From positions 22,250 to 86,249 of the forward strand of contig JAXDJR010000073.1 in NCBI GenBank assembly GCA_034667545.1: DNA of 64,000 nucleotides, read 5' to 3'. This stretch comes from DATAPE01 sp034667545. Its GTDB lineage: Bacteria; Actinomycetota; CADDZG01; WHSQ01. The notes below the pieces were generated by a model that saw nothing but the letters and a program-made list of their open reading frames with translations, made no database searches and was not told where the DNA came from. The position numbers were made by a program, and so were the translations under genes. The stretch's first letter is position 1; each line of letters opens with the position of its first letter. This document shows, one piece after another, positions 26,759 to 33,651 of this stretch.

Positions 26759-27433
26759 TCACCGGTCGTAGTCGAGCCTGATGCAGCACCGCCCGGGGGC
26801 CGGGTCCAGTTCGGCGCGGACGCCCGTCGCTTCGAGACCCTGAAGTACGCCTTGGATGAAAGCAAGGTTCATCTGGCACACCAGCTCAGGTGCCTGTCTG
26901 GCCACATCGTGGAAGGGGCAGTTCCTTAACCACATCCCCTCACTTTGAAGATCTGGGATCGGTTCGAAGCCGTGTTTGCCCAGAAGCTTCACCGCGGTGT
27001 CAGACGCTGGCTCGCCGCTGGATCTGGGAGTGTGGCGTCCGAGGGAGGCGCCTTTCCGCCCCGCGATGTCGCAGGCCACCGCCTCGGCTCCGCCGCTGGA
27101 AACGGCCTCGGCCAGCACCTCTGCCAGCAGGTCATAGCGGCGTTCGGGCAGACTGAAGTCGAGACGGAGGTCCGATGGTTCGTAGAGTTTCGAGCTGCGC
27201 CCCGCCCGATGCAGCGGCCGTCCGACCGGATGGGCGTAGCTCGCTCTCAAGAGACCCTTTTCCACTAACTTATCTAGGTGGAATGCGGCTAACTTGCGGG
27301 AGATTCCCACCTCGTCGGCTGCTTCGTCTCTCGACACGGGATGGGTCTGCTCCCTGATAAACAAGTACATCCGCTGCCGGAGCCCATCCTCGAGCACCCC
27401 GATCGCCGCCGACCCCCGCTCCAGGCCTCTCAT
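26759..27433 (-). CDS. ArsR/DeoR-like winged-helix regulator with C-terminal Cys-rich ligand domain
   Basis: The 224-residue protein begins with a winged helix (DEAADEVGISRKLAAFHLDKLVEKGLL) that has the helix-turn-helix pattern of the ArsR/SufR-type group. The C-terminal half contains RNCPFHDVARQAPELVCQMN and ends in DPAPGRCCIRLDYDR, giving two Cys 14 residues apart plus a Cys-Cys pair. This arrangement resembles Fe-S or metal-binding regulators related to SufR but does not match the SufR C-x12-C-x13-C-x14-C spacing exactly. It lies upstream of the Fe-S carrier Mrp, transcribed divergently, which makes a role in Fe-S or redox homeostasis plausible. The start is leaderless, seven bases after TAGGCT. 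Confidence 0.65.
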   Translation of the reverse strand: MRGLERGSAAIGVLEDGLRQRMYLFIREQTHPVSRDEAADEVGISRKLAAFHLDKLVEKGLLRASYAHPVGRPLHRAGRSSKLYEPSDLRLDFSLPERRYDLLAEVLAEAVSSGGAEAVACDIAGRKGASLGRHTPRSSGEPASDTAVKLLGKHGFEPIPDLQSEGMWLRNCPFHDVARQAPELVCQMNLAFIQGVLQGLEATGVRAELDPAPGRCCIRLDYDR

Positions 27434-27440
27434 GATTGGG

Positions 27441-27446
27441 AGCCTA
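27441..27446 (-). promoter_or_regulatory. -10 box of leaderless promoter for the Cys-rich regulator
   Basis: TAGGCT on the minus strand ends seven bases before the ATG at 27433, with no ribosome-binding site between. Confidence 0.5.
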
Positions 27447-27529
27447 AAGCACCAACATCACTTAGCGCAATTCTCTCGGGAAAAGAAGCCATTTCGGTTC
27501 GCTGATCGCTGGGGCAAAGGAAGGCTCAC

Positions 27530-27735
27530 CCTCGGCGAGGAGGCAGCGCCTGCGGAGGAAGCCTCTGCAGCAGCCCGTCCCAGCCGTGGGCTGGGCCGGC
27601 TGGGAAGCCCGCGACCGGGTAGGCGCTGCCCCCGCAGCCGGTACAGAGCCGCTATGGAGGTAGCCCTCGACCGACCCGGAAGAGAGCCCCCGGCCCATCG
27701 GACAGTCTCGTTCTTGCCGGAAGTGCAAGCCTTTT
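27530..27735 (+). ncRNA. Candidate structured RNA upstream of mrp
   Basis: The gap between 27434 and 27790 contains no gene but a dense set of complementary segments. An outer stem, 27542-27550 (GGCAGCGCC) with 27622-27630 (GGCGCTGCC), encloses three hairpins: 27550-27558 with 27562-27570 (9 bp, one G-U), 27579-27585 with 27589-27595 (7 bp) and 27608-27611 with 27616-27619. That is a four-way junction. A smaller GAGG-TAGC-CCTC hairpin follows, and CTTGC/GCAAG plus CCTTTTG at 27713-27735 looks like a terminator. The segment GCTGCCCCCGC resembles part of a cobalamin riboswitch core, but no B12 box is seen. Family and direction are not certain. Confidence 0.4.
27713..27735 (+). terminator. Terminator-like hairpin before mrp
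   Basis: CTTGC (27713-27717) pairs with GCAAG (27725-27729) over a 7-base loop and is followed by CCTTTTG. It would end the candidate RNA before the mrp promoter at 27779. Confidence 0.4.
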
Positions 27736-27778
27736 GTCACGTTGGGTTTTGGCGATCAGCGGGGCACTGCGCGTCCCT

Positions 27779-27784
27779 TACCCT
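27779..27784 (+). promoter_or_regulatory. -10 box of leaderless promoter for mrp
   Basis: TACCCT ends six bases before the ATG at 27791. This supports the 386-residue start over the longer open frame. Confidence 0.5.
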
Positions 27785-27790
27785 TGGGGC

Positions 27791-28951
27791 ATGGCGATGC
27801 CCACACAGGAACAGATCTCGCAGGTTCTCGGTGAGATCCAGGACCCGGAGCTCCACCGGGGCCTCAACGAGCTAAATATGGTCCGCAAGATCGCCTTCGA
27901 CGGAACTGAGATCTCGGTTCTGATAGCTCTGACGATAGCGGGCTGCCCCCTGAAGTCCTACTTCACGGACGTCATCCCGGCCAAGCTCAAGGACCGCTTC
28001 CCCGAGATCACTCACGTCAATGTCGAGCTCACCTCGATGACCGATGAGGAACGTCAGTCCCTCGTCGGGGGTCTGCGAAAAGACACTCCGGCCCCCTTCG
28101 CTCGATCCGATTCGCCGACCCAGGTCATCGCCGTCGGTTCGGGAAAGGGCGGCGTTGGCAAGTCCACGACTACCGTGAACCTGGCCGCGGCGCTCGCCAA
28201 ATTGGGCCACACGGTCGGCTTGCTGGATGCGGATGTGTGGGGCTTCTCGATCCCACGGATGCTCGGCATACACGAACGTCCCACCGTTGTCGGCGACATG
28301 ATCATGCCCCCGGAGATGTTCGGCGTGAAGGTCGTCTCGATCGGTCTGTTCACCGCCGAGGACAACCCCGTGGTGTGGCGGGGGCCGATGCTGCACAAAG
28401 CGCTCCAGCAGTTCCTCACCGACGTGCATTGGGACGAGCCCGACTATCTGCTCATCGACCTTCCTCCCGGCACCGGAGACGTCTCCATCTCGATAGCGCA
28501 GTTCCTCCCCGGCGCCAACATGGTCATCGTCACCACACCGCAAGCGGTCGCCGAGAAGGTCGCCCAGCGTGCGGGCTTCATGGCTGAGAAGACTGGTCTG
28601 AACGTCGTTGGGGTGGTCGAGAACATGTCCTACTTCCGCGGCGATGACGGCACCGCCTATCCGATCTTCGGCAGCGGGGGCGGCGCGAGCCTGGCGGAGA
28701 AACTGCATGTTCCTTTGCTCGGGCAGATACCTATCGATCCACAGTTGCGGGAGCTGGCCGACGCAGGCTCTCCGATCGTGCTTCAAGCCCCAGACAGCGA
28801 AGCTGCGCAGATCATCGAAACAACGACTAAGGAGCTGGTGAACCTCCTTCCGCCTCGGCCCAAGCCGACCAAACGCATCTCGCTTCCGCTGATCCCGATC
28901 GCTCCGGCCGCCGACGGGCACGGCGCGCACGTGCACCAACACCAGCACTAG
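27791..28951 (+). CDS. mrp: Mrp/NBP35-family Fe-S cluster carrier ATPase
   Basis: The 386-residue protein has an N-terminal MIP18 (DUF59) domain (ISQVLGEIQDPELHRGLNELNMV, then TIAGCPLKSYF with the conserved Cys) and a deviant Walker ATPase domain starting VGSGKGGVGKSTTTVNLAAAL. DYLLIDLPPGTGDVSISIAQ is the switch/Walker B region and VVENMSYFRGDDGTAYPIFGSGGG the late signature. The CxxC seen in many Mrp proteins is missing, as is common in actinobacteria. It probably transfers Fe-S clusters to apoproteins. The C-terminus ends in a His-rich tail (GHGAHVHQHQH), which could bind metal. The gene is transcribed from a leaderless promoter. Confidence 0.92.
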   Translation: MAMPTQEQISQVLGEIQDPELHRGLNELNMVRKIAFDGTEISVLIALTIAGCPLKSYFTDVIPAKLKDRFPEITHVNVELTSMTDEERQSLVGGLRKDTPAPFARSDSPTQVIAVGSGKGGVGKSTTTVNLAAALAKLGHTVGLLDADVWGFSIPRMLGIHERPTVVGDMIMPPEMFGVKVVSIGLFTAEDNPVVWRGPMLHKALQQFLTDVHWDEPDYLLIDLPPGTGDVSISIAQFLPGANMVIVTTPQAVAEKVAQRAGFMAEKTGLNVVGVVENMSYFRGDDGTAYPIFGSGGGASLAEKLHVPLLGQIPIDPQLRELADAGSPIVLQAPDSEAAQIIETTTKELVNLLPPRPKPTKRISLPLIPIAPAADGHGAHVHQHQH

Positions 28952-29067
28952 GAACGGCCACGGTGACGCTGCGTGACGCGTGGCGTGGCGAAGGCGCCAA
29001 CTGGATCCGCTTCGCCAGGAACCAGAGCATGATCGCTACTACTTCCTTCTGAATCTGCAGCAAGCCC

Positions 29068-29073
29068 TAGTCT
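29068..29073 (+). promoter_or_regulatory. -10 box of leaderless promoter for the adenosyltransferase operon
   Basis: TAGTCT ends seven bases before the ATG at 29081, with no Shine-Dalgarno sequence. Confidence 0.5.
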
Positions 29074-29080
29074 CTGCGCG

Positions 29081-29638
29081 ATGAAGATCTATACGAAGAA
29101 GGGCGACGACGGCACGACTGGTCTGTTGTACGGGGGCCGGGTTGCCAAGGATGACGTCCGCACCAACGTTTACGGCACGCTGGACGAGACTGTTTCCGCC
29201 CTCGGTTTGGCGCGGGCGGGCGGGTTGGCTCCTCGCGTCGAAGAGATAGTGATCAGGATCCAGCGAGAGATGTTCGTTGTCGGCGCGCAGCTTGCTACGT
29301 CCGAGGACAACCAATCGAAGCTTCAGGAGGGGATCTCGAAGGTCACGCCCGATATGGCGTTGCAGGCTGAAAAAGAGATCGATGAGCTGATCGAGCAACA
29401 CCCTCTACCCAACGAGTTCATCCTTCCCGGAGAGACCATGGGTTCTGCCGGTCTGGATGTGGCGCGCTCGACCGTGCGGCGGGCCGAACGCCAGGCTGCT
29501 GCGATGGACCGCGGCGGGTTGGTGCCCGACCCCGAGATCCTCCGGTATCTCAACCGGGTCTCGGATCTGCTCTTCGTGCTGGCTCGTTATCACGAGGCTG
29601 AGCAGGGCAAACGAGCGGCCCCGTCCCGCGAACGATGA
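29081..29638 (+). CDS. Cob(I)alamin adenosyltransferase, PduO type
   Basis: The 185-residue protein attaches the 5'-deoxyadenosyl group of ATP to cob(I)alamin. It starts with MKIYTKKGDDGTTGLLYGGRVAKDD, the PduO ATP-binding N-terminus. The other conserved motif, STVRRAERQAA with the Arg residues that form the active site and inter-subunit contacts, is at about residue 127. The later LNRVSDLLFVLARY is typical of the C-terminal helix. It would supply adenosylcobalamin for enzymes outside the window. It overlaps the Nudix gene by ATGA, and the three genes 29081-30505 form one operon. Confidence 0.92.
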   Translation: MKIYTKKGDDGTTGLLYGGRVAKDDVRTNVYGTLDETVSALGLARAGGLAPRVEEIVIRIQREMFVVGAQLATSEDNQSKLQEGISKVTPDMALQAEKEIDELIEQHPLPNEFILPGETMGSAGLDVARSTVRRAERQAAAMDRGGLVPDPEILRYLNRVSDLLFVLARYHEAEQGKRAAPSRER

Positions 29639-30135
29639 AGCCGTTCCGCTTCTGCCCGGCATGTGGCTCCCATCTCGAAAAGCCGGATGCCGAGGGCGGC
29701 AGTTCCTGCCCGCAGTGCAAGCGCTCGTGGTATCGCAACGCGGCCCCCACTGCGGGCTGTGCGGTGCTACACGAGGAAAAGGTTCTGGTCGTGCGTCGTG
29801 CCAGGGACCCCGAGAAGGGCCGCTTCGATCTTCCCGGTGGGTTCCTTAAGTTCCGCGAGGATCCCGTCGCGGCCGTCAAACGCGAGGTGCAAGAAGAGCT
29901 TGGCATCGAGGTGGAGGTGTCAGAGGCCGATTTCGTCCAGGCAGTTCCGCACGTCTACGACGAGGACGAGTGGGTGCTTGCGCTCGGCTTCCTCGCCCGT
30001 TTCGTGTCGGGCGTTCCGGAACCGAACGACGACGTGGCAGAGGCGCGATGGATAAGCGAGGATGAGGTGGACGAGATCGACTTTGCATGGCCTCACGACC
30101 ATGACCTAGTGCGAAAGGCGTTCGAACATGGATGA
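29635..30135 (+). CDS. Nudix hydrolase with N-terminal zinc ribbon
   Basis: The 166-residue protein begins with a four-Cys zinc ribbon (CPACGSHLE and CPQCK), like NudC-type NADH pyrophosphatases and ADP-ribose hydrolases. The Nudix box is complete: GGFLKFREDPVAAVKREVQEELGI (Gly-x5-Glu-x7-Arg-Glu-x2-Glu-Glu-x-Gly). It hydrolyses a nucleoside diphosphate linked to another group; the substrate is unknown. The ATG overlaps the stop of the adenosyltransferase gene, which suggests translational coupling. Confidence 0.88.
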   Translation: MKPFRFCPACGSHLEKPDAEGGSSCPQCKRSWYRNAAPTAGCAVLHEEKVLVVRRARDPEKGRFDLPGGFLKFREDPVAAVKREVQEELGIEVEVSEADFVQAVPHVYDEDEWVLALGFLARFVSGVPEPNDDVAEARWISEDEVDEIDFAWPHDHDLVRKAFEHG

Positions 30136-30505
30136 TCTGACTGACGAAGAGATAGCGAGACTGTTCGGCTGGGCTCGTGTCTCTTTCGGCGCGCTGGCGT
30201 TCCTCGCTCCGCGATGGGCGGCCAAAGTGTGGACGGGAGAGGACATCAGCGGGACCACGGCAGTGATGGGGCTCCGAAGCCTGGGAGTTCGCGACGCAGC
30301 GTTGGGGCTGGGCCTGTTGATCGCGCTCAAACGACAGAGCCCGGTACGGGGGTGGCTCGAGGCGGGCGCACTCTCGGATGCCGGCGATGCCCTCAACACG
30401 CTGATGGCGCGCCGGGGTCTGCCCGCGTCCCGTTCTCTTATCGGCCTAGCGGCGGCCGGAGGAGGCGTAGTGCTCGGACGGCGACTGGCAGACGCGCTCG
30501 ACTGA
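30128..30505 (+). CDS. Small membrane protein, DUF4267-like, function unknown
   Basis: The 125-residue protein overlaps the Nudix gene by eight bases. After a short acidic start (MDDLTDEEIARLF), hydrophobic stretches are seen at RVSFGALAFLAPRWAA, LGVRDAALGLGLLIAL and SLIGLAAAGGGVVLGRR. The pattern G-x-R-x2-G-V-R-D with surrounding small residues is reminiscent of the DUF4267/integral membrane families of actinobacteria. Its position as the last gene of the adenosyltransferase-Nudix operon gives no functional clue. Confidence 0.55.
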   Translation: MDDLTDEEIARLFGWARVSFGALAFLAPRWAAKVWTGEDISGTTAVMGLRSLGVRDAALGLGLLIALKRQSPVRGWLEAGALSDAGDALNTLMARRGLPASRSLIGLAAAGGGVVLGRRLADALD

Positions 30506-30623
30506 GGTTCGTTACTGGGAAGTTCTCTCCCCGCACCAGGCGTTAGCGATTCGGGCGTGCGTCAGGACAGATGTTCTGTGGCTCGGGGTGATTCGCACGT
30601 CAAGCGGAAGGACGGGTCACTGT

Positions 30624-31259
30624 TCAAACATCGGTAGCGATGCGGACCAGCGACGCAAGCTCACGACCGAGTGGAGTGATCCCAGCTTCCGTCTCTATCG
30701 TCAGAGGTCCTTCGAGCGGCGCCACATCCTTGACGCTGATTTCGGCACCCGGTCGCACGCCGATCTGGTCCAGGTACGCAAGCACTTCATCGTTCTCCGA
30801 TATCTGCGCGATCACACCGGAGGCGCCTGCGTCGAGATGGCTTAGGCGCGTGAGGCGGCGAAGGTCGACCGGGCAGATCGGATGTCCATGGGGGCAGAGA
30901 TCGGGGTAGTCCAAGGCTTGAGCCATGGCTTCCTCGACCCGGGCCGAGATCGCATGCTCGATCCGATGTGCTTCGACGTGAACCTCGTGCCACGCCATAC
31001 CTAGTTTCTGGACCAAGAGGCATTCGATCAAACGGTGGCGGCGGAGGATGGTGTGGGCTAGACGGCGACCTTCAGGCGTCAACAAGATGGTTCCGGTCCG
31101 GTCGCGGGTCAAGTAGCCCTCGGAAGCCAGGCGCTTGAGCATCTCTGAGGCGGACGGCAGAGAGACATCGAGGATGCCGGCGACGACCGTGGCCGTGATG
31201 CGGTCGCCTTCTTCCTCTAGCCGCTTGATCTCTTCCAGGTAGTCCTCGACGCCACGCAC
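30624..31259 (-). CDS. DtxR/MntR-family metal-dependent regulator
   Basis: The 211-residue protein has an N-terminal winged helix (YLEEIKRLEEEGDRITATVVAGILDVSLPSASEMLKRL), a dimerisation domain with the metal-site stretch RRHRLIECLLV and VEAHRIEHAIS, and a C-terminal FeoA-like SH3 domain (residues about 140-205). The metal ligands are unusual. The position of DtxR Met10 is Asp (EDYL), as in MntR, and the position of DtxR Cys102/MntR Glu99 is His. It may therefore sense Mn, Fe or another metal. It is divergent from the BKACE gene, 89 bases away. Confidence 0.85.
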   Translation of the reverse strand: MRGVEDYLEEIKRLEEEGDRITATVVAGILDVSLPSASEMLKRLASEGYLTRDRTGTILLTPEGRRLAHTILRRHRLIECLLVQKLGMAWHEVHVEAHRIEHAISARVEEAMAQALDYPDLCPHGHPICPVDLRRLTRLSHLDAGASGVIAQISENDEVLAYLDQIGVRPGAEISVKDVAPLEGPLTIETEAGITPLGRELASLVRIATDV

Positions 31260-31337
31260 AGCAAAGCCATCTTAGGTCGCGCCACGGCAGTCGTTGTCGT
31301 GCGGCGTCGTATGTTCGGGCGATCGGACTCCGGTCGA

Positions 31338-31343
31338 TAGAAC
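31338..31343 (+). promoter_or_regulatory. -10 box of leaderless promoter for the BKACE gene
   Basis: TAGAAC ends five bases before the ATG at 31349. Confidence 0.45.
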
Positions 31344-31348
31344 CTGTG

Positions 31349-32146
31349 ATGATCACGGTGGCAGCGATAGGCGCCGAGCTGACGCGCGACGATCAGCCCA
31401 ACCTGCCCATCACTCCCGAAGAGATTGCGGCCGACGCTGTTGCATGCCGGGCCGCCGGCGCATCGATCTACCACCTGCACGTTCGCGACAGCTCTGGCCG
31501 GCCAACGATGGATGTCGAGACCTTTCGGTCTGCTCGCGACGCCATAAACGATGCCACCGACTTGATCGTCCAGTTCACGAGTGGGGGGGCGGTAAGCGAT
31601 ACCGAAGAAGCGCGCGCGGCCCCCCTGGAGCTCCAGCCCGAGATGGCCACGCTTACCCCAGGCAGCGTGAATTTCGGCGACGAAGTGTTCTGGAACCCCA
31701 AAGATCTCGTGCACAGGTTCTACGAACGCATGCGTTCTCTGTCCATAGTGCCGGAATTCGAGATCTTCGACAGCGGGATGGTTGCCGGGGCGGAACGTCT
31801 GCACCGAGACTCACCCGACCACCATCTCCATTACGACTTCGTGTTGGGTGTGCCTGGTGGCATGCCGGCATGGCCCGACGCGATCGGCTTCTTGAGCTCC
31901 AAGCTGCCCGAGCACGCGACATGGAGTGCGACAGGGATCGGGCGCAACCACCTTCCTGTCACTCGAGACGCGCTCATGCAGGGTGGACACGTGCGCACGG
32001 GTTTCGAAGACGTGCTCTTCTACGAGCGGGGGCGGGTTGCGGCTTCGAATGCCGAACTCATTGGCAGGGTTGCCGCGATGGCGAGGGAGGCTGGCAGAGA
32101 GATCGCAACGCCCGGCCAGGCCCGGCTGCTGCTCGAGCTCGCGTAA
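31349..32146 (+). CDS. BKACE-family beta-keto acid cleavage enzyme (3-keto-5-aminohexanoate cleavage-like)
   Basis: The 265-residue TIM-barrel enzyme uses Zn and acetyl-CoA to cleave a beta-keto acid. The visible family features are ITVAAIGAELTRDDQPNLPITPEEIAADA at the N-terminus, the metal-binding HLHVRDSSGRPT, the FTSGG loop, LTPGSVNFGDEVFWN, PEFEIFDSGMV and a late GVPGGMPA. These belong to the whole BKACE family, whose members differ in substrate; Kce of lysine fermentation is only one. No other lysine fermentation gene is nearby, so a different beta-keto substrate is likely. The start follows the -10 spacing; a GTG lies one codon upstream. Confidence 0.88.
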   Translation: MITVAAIGAELTRDDQPNLPITPEEIAADAVACRAAGASIYHLHVRDSSGRPTMDVETFRSARDAINDATDLIVQFTSGGAVSDTEEARAAPLELQPEMATLTPGSVNFGDEVFWNPKDLVHRFYERMRSLSIVPEFEIFDSGMVAGAERLHRDSPDHHLHYDFVLGVPGGMPAWPDAIGFLSSKLPEHATWSATGIGRNHLPVTRDALMQGGHVRTGFEDVLFYERGRVAASNAELIGRVAAMAREAGREIATPGQARLLLELA

Positions 32147-32149
32147 GGC

Positions 32150-32155
32150 TAGGAT
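32150..32155 (+). promoter_or_regulatory. -10 box before the RsiG-like gene
   Basis: TAGGAT lies eight bases before the ATG at 32164 and just after the BKACE stop, so the RsiG-like gene can be expressed on its own. Confidence 0.45.
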
Positions 32156-32163
32156 TCGGACCC

Positions 32164-32697
32164 ATGCCAGACCAGCGCCGCCTCGTCGAGCAACTCGAGG
32201 ATCCGAGCTTTCTCGCTGGAATCGAGGAGAAGCCCATGGATCAACTGCGGGCTGCGCGCGCCCAGTGCCACGAAGGCGAGATGGAATTGTCGTTCGAACG
32301 GCGACTCTGCCAAGCTCGCATAGACATCCTCTCGGCCGAGATCGAACGACGCCACGGCGGCACCGAGGAAAGCTTGGTCGACCGTTTGCCGCAGATCCTC
32401 GCAAGCGATGGGCCAAGGCAGGAAGGCCGTCCATCCCGGGCCCCCGATGCGTCGATCCCTCGGAACGCGGATGTGCAACGGCGGCGCGTCGAAGAGATCG
32501 TCGGCGAGCAAGCTCTGGCGCGTATCTCCGACGTACCCGAGGAGGAGTTGAAGTCCATCATCAAGTTGCTGGCGGACCATGAGAGCAAGGTTTCCCAGCG
32601 CCGGAAGCGGGTGCAGGAAGTGATGGACAAGGTCCAGGACGAGATAGTGCGCAGGTACACCAGCGGCGAGGCTGATCCCTCGCAAGTGCTCCGTTGA
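32164..32697 (+). CDS. rsiG: RsiG-family c-di-GMP-responsive anti-sigma factor
   Basis: The 177-residue protein matches the Streptomyces RsiG layout: DPSFLAGIEEKPMDQLRAAR, then a helix with the c-di-GMP signature E-x3-S-x2-R-x3-Q-x3-D at E39-S43-R46-Q50-D54, a linker with LVDRLPQILA, and a second long helix with the same signature at E140-S144-R147-Q151-D155. In Streptomyces, RsiG holds sigma-WhiG in a complex locked by a c-di-GMP dimer bound to an antiparallel coiled coil; Rubrobacter RsiG has only one motif. Both copies are perfect here, so the protein should bind as a monomer. No whiG-type sigma gene is in the window. Confidence 0.85.
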   Translation: MPDQRRLVEQLEDPSFLAGIEEKPMDQLRAARAQCHEGEMELSFERRLCQARIDILSAEIERRHGGTEESLVDRLPQILASDGPRQEGRPSRAPDASIPRNADVQRRRVEEIVGEQALARISDVPEEELKSIIKLLADHESKVSQRRKRVQEVMDKVQDEIVRRYTSGEADPSQVLR

Positions 32698-32816
32698 CCT
32701 CTATCTGATCCAGATCGCCGTCGGGCCTGTTAGCTCGCTGGCGACAGTTTCCCGAGGCCCGTCCTTTTGGTCCTCGCCGAGGGCGGCCAGAGTGACCGCT
32801 CTCGGAGCGATCGTGG

Positions 32817-32865
32817 GCTAAGTGGCCTTTACGCGCGGCTAAGTGGGGTTACGCGGGCTAATCGG
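32817..32865 (+). repeat. Short imperfect tandem repeat
   Basis: A unit of about 20 bases beginning GCTAAGTGG and ending TTACGCG occurs twice in direct succession with a third partial copy (GCTAATCGG). It overlaps the end of the Pro-rich protein gene. Confidence 0.5.
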
Positions 32866-33370
32866 CTTGCGAGGGGGCCGTATCCGTCGGTGCCGGGGTC
32901 GGGATCGTCGATGCCGCCGGGGTGGGCTCGGCAGTCGTGGGGCTGGGCTCGGGCTGCGGGGTGGCAGTGGGATCCGGGACCGGCGTGGGAGTGGGAGTGG
33001 GCGCAGCTGCCGGCTCGGGCGAAGCTGTAGCCGCGACCTCCACTGGTGCGACAGGGCTAGCAGCGCCTGACGGCGAGGGACCGAGCAGCGCGGCCACCGC
33101 CAGGGCGGACGTGATGGGGCCGAAGCTAGCGCCGGAGGGAGCCGAGGTGGTCCTCCCGAAGGAGTCGCCAGGGGCGTTGGATCGCGCCCGCCCGCCGGAC
33201 CCCTCGGGGCTGGGCGAAGCTTTGGAGACGCGCATGATGTGAGGCCGAGCCAACGTCGAGGTAGGAGTGAGGTGCTGCGCCAGAAGGGCATAGAGAACCA
33301 GCGAGGACCCTCCCACGAACACCAGGAGCCCAACCGCCGCAGCGCTCGTCCATCCGTTCCGACGGCTCAA
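32858..33370 (-). CDS. Membrane-anchored Pro/Ala/Thr-rich extracytoplasmic protein
   Basis: The 170-residue protein starts at TTG with GGAGGA eight bases upstream. It has a basic N-terminus (MSRRNG) and one hydrophobic segment (AAAVGLLVFVGGSSLVLYALLA). The rest is low-complexity sequence rich in Pro, Ala, Thr and Ser (for example PTPTPTPVPDPTATPQPEP), which would form an extended region outside the membrane. No domain is recognised. It may be a surface stalk or a spacer protein; orientation is opposite to the RsiG-like gene next door. Confidence 0.55.
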   Translation of the reverse strand: MSRRNGWTSAAAVGLLVFVGGSSLVLYALLAQHLTPTSTLARPHIMRVSKASPSPEGSGGRARSNAPGDSFGRTTSAPSGASFGPITSALAVAALLGPSPSGAASPVAPVEVAATASPEPAAAPTPTPTPVPDPTATPQPEPSPTTAEPTPAASTIPTPAPTDTAPSQAD

Positions 33371-33494
33371 GAAACGATCCTCCGTGTGTTCGATTTAGGT
33401 CTGGTCAAACCTCCGCTCTAGTAACCGAGTTCAGGTAACCAGTCACGATGTGCGCTCAGAACCGCTAGAGAACGTATCTAGGCTCATACACCCG

Positions 33495-33651
33495 TAGTGC
33501 TGATGCACTAGTTACCGGCGTGGCCGCGGGACCTGGCGACCCTGGTTTCTGCTCTAAGGAGGGCCCCGCCGGGCCTGCTGGAGGCGAGTAAGGTGCTCGC
33601 TCTTCCCAAGGGCACCGCTCCCCGAAGAGCGGTCGTGGGGAGACGGGGAAC
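33495..33651 (+). promoter_or_regulatory. GC-rich leader with three hairpins before the FemAB-like gene
   Basis: The spacer 33371-33651 has no gene. Its right half contains GGCCC/GGGCC, GCGAG-taaggtg-CTCGC and ACCGCTC-cccgaa-GAGCGGT hairpins in a row, suggesting a structured 5' leader. No known riboswitch was recognised. Confidence 0.3.

Noticed and set aside
27872..28948. 358-codon open frame antisense to mrp
   Set aside because: The mrp frame has exact nucleotide-binding motifs; the antisense product is low-information.
33421..33439. Two GTAAC sequences as a GlnR operator before the FemAB-like gene
   Set aside because: They are 14 bases apart, not the 11 required, and no GAAAC partner exists.
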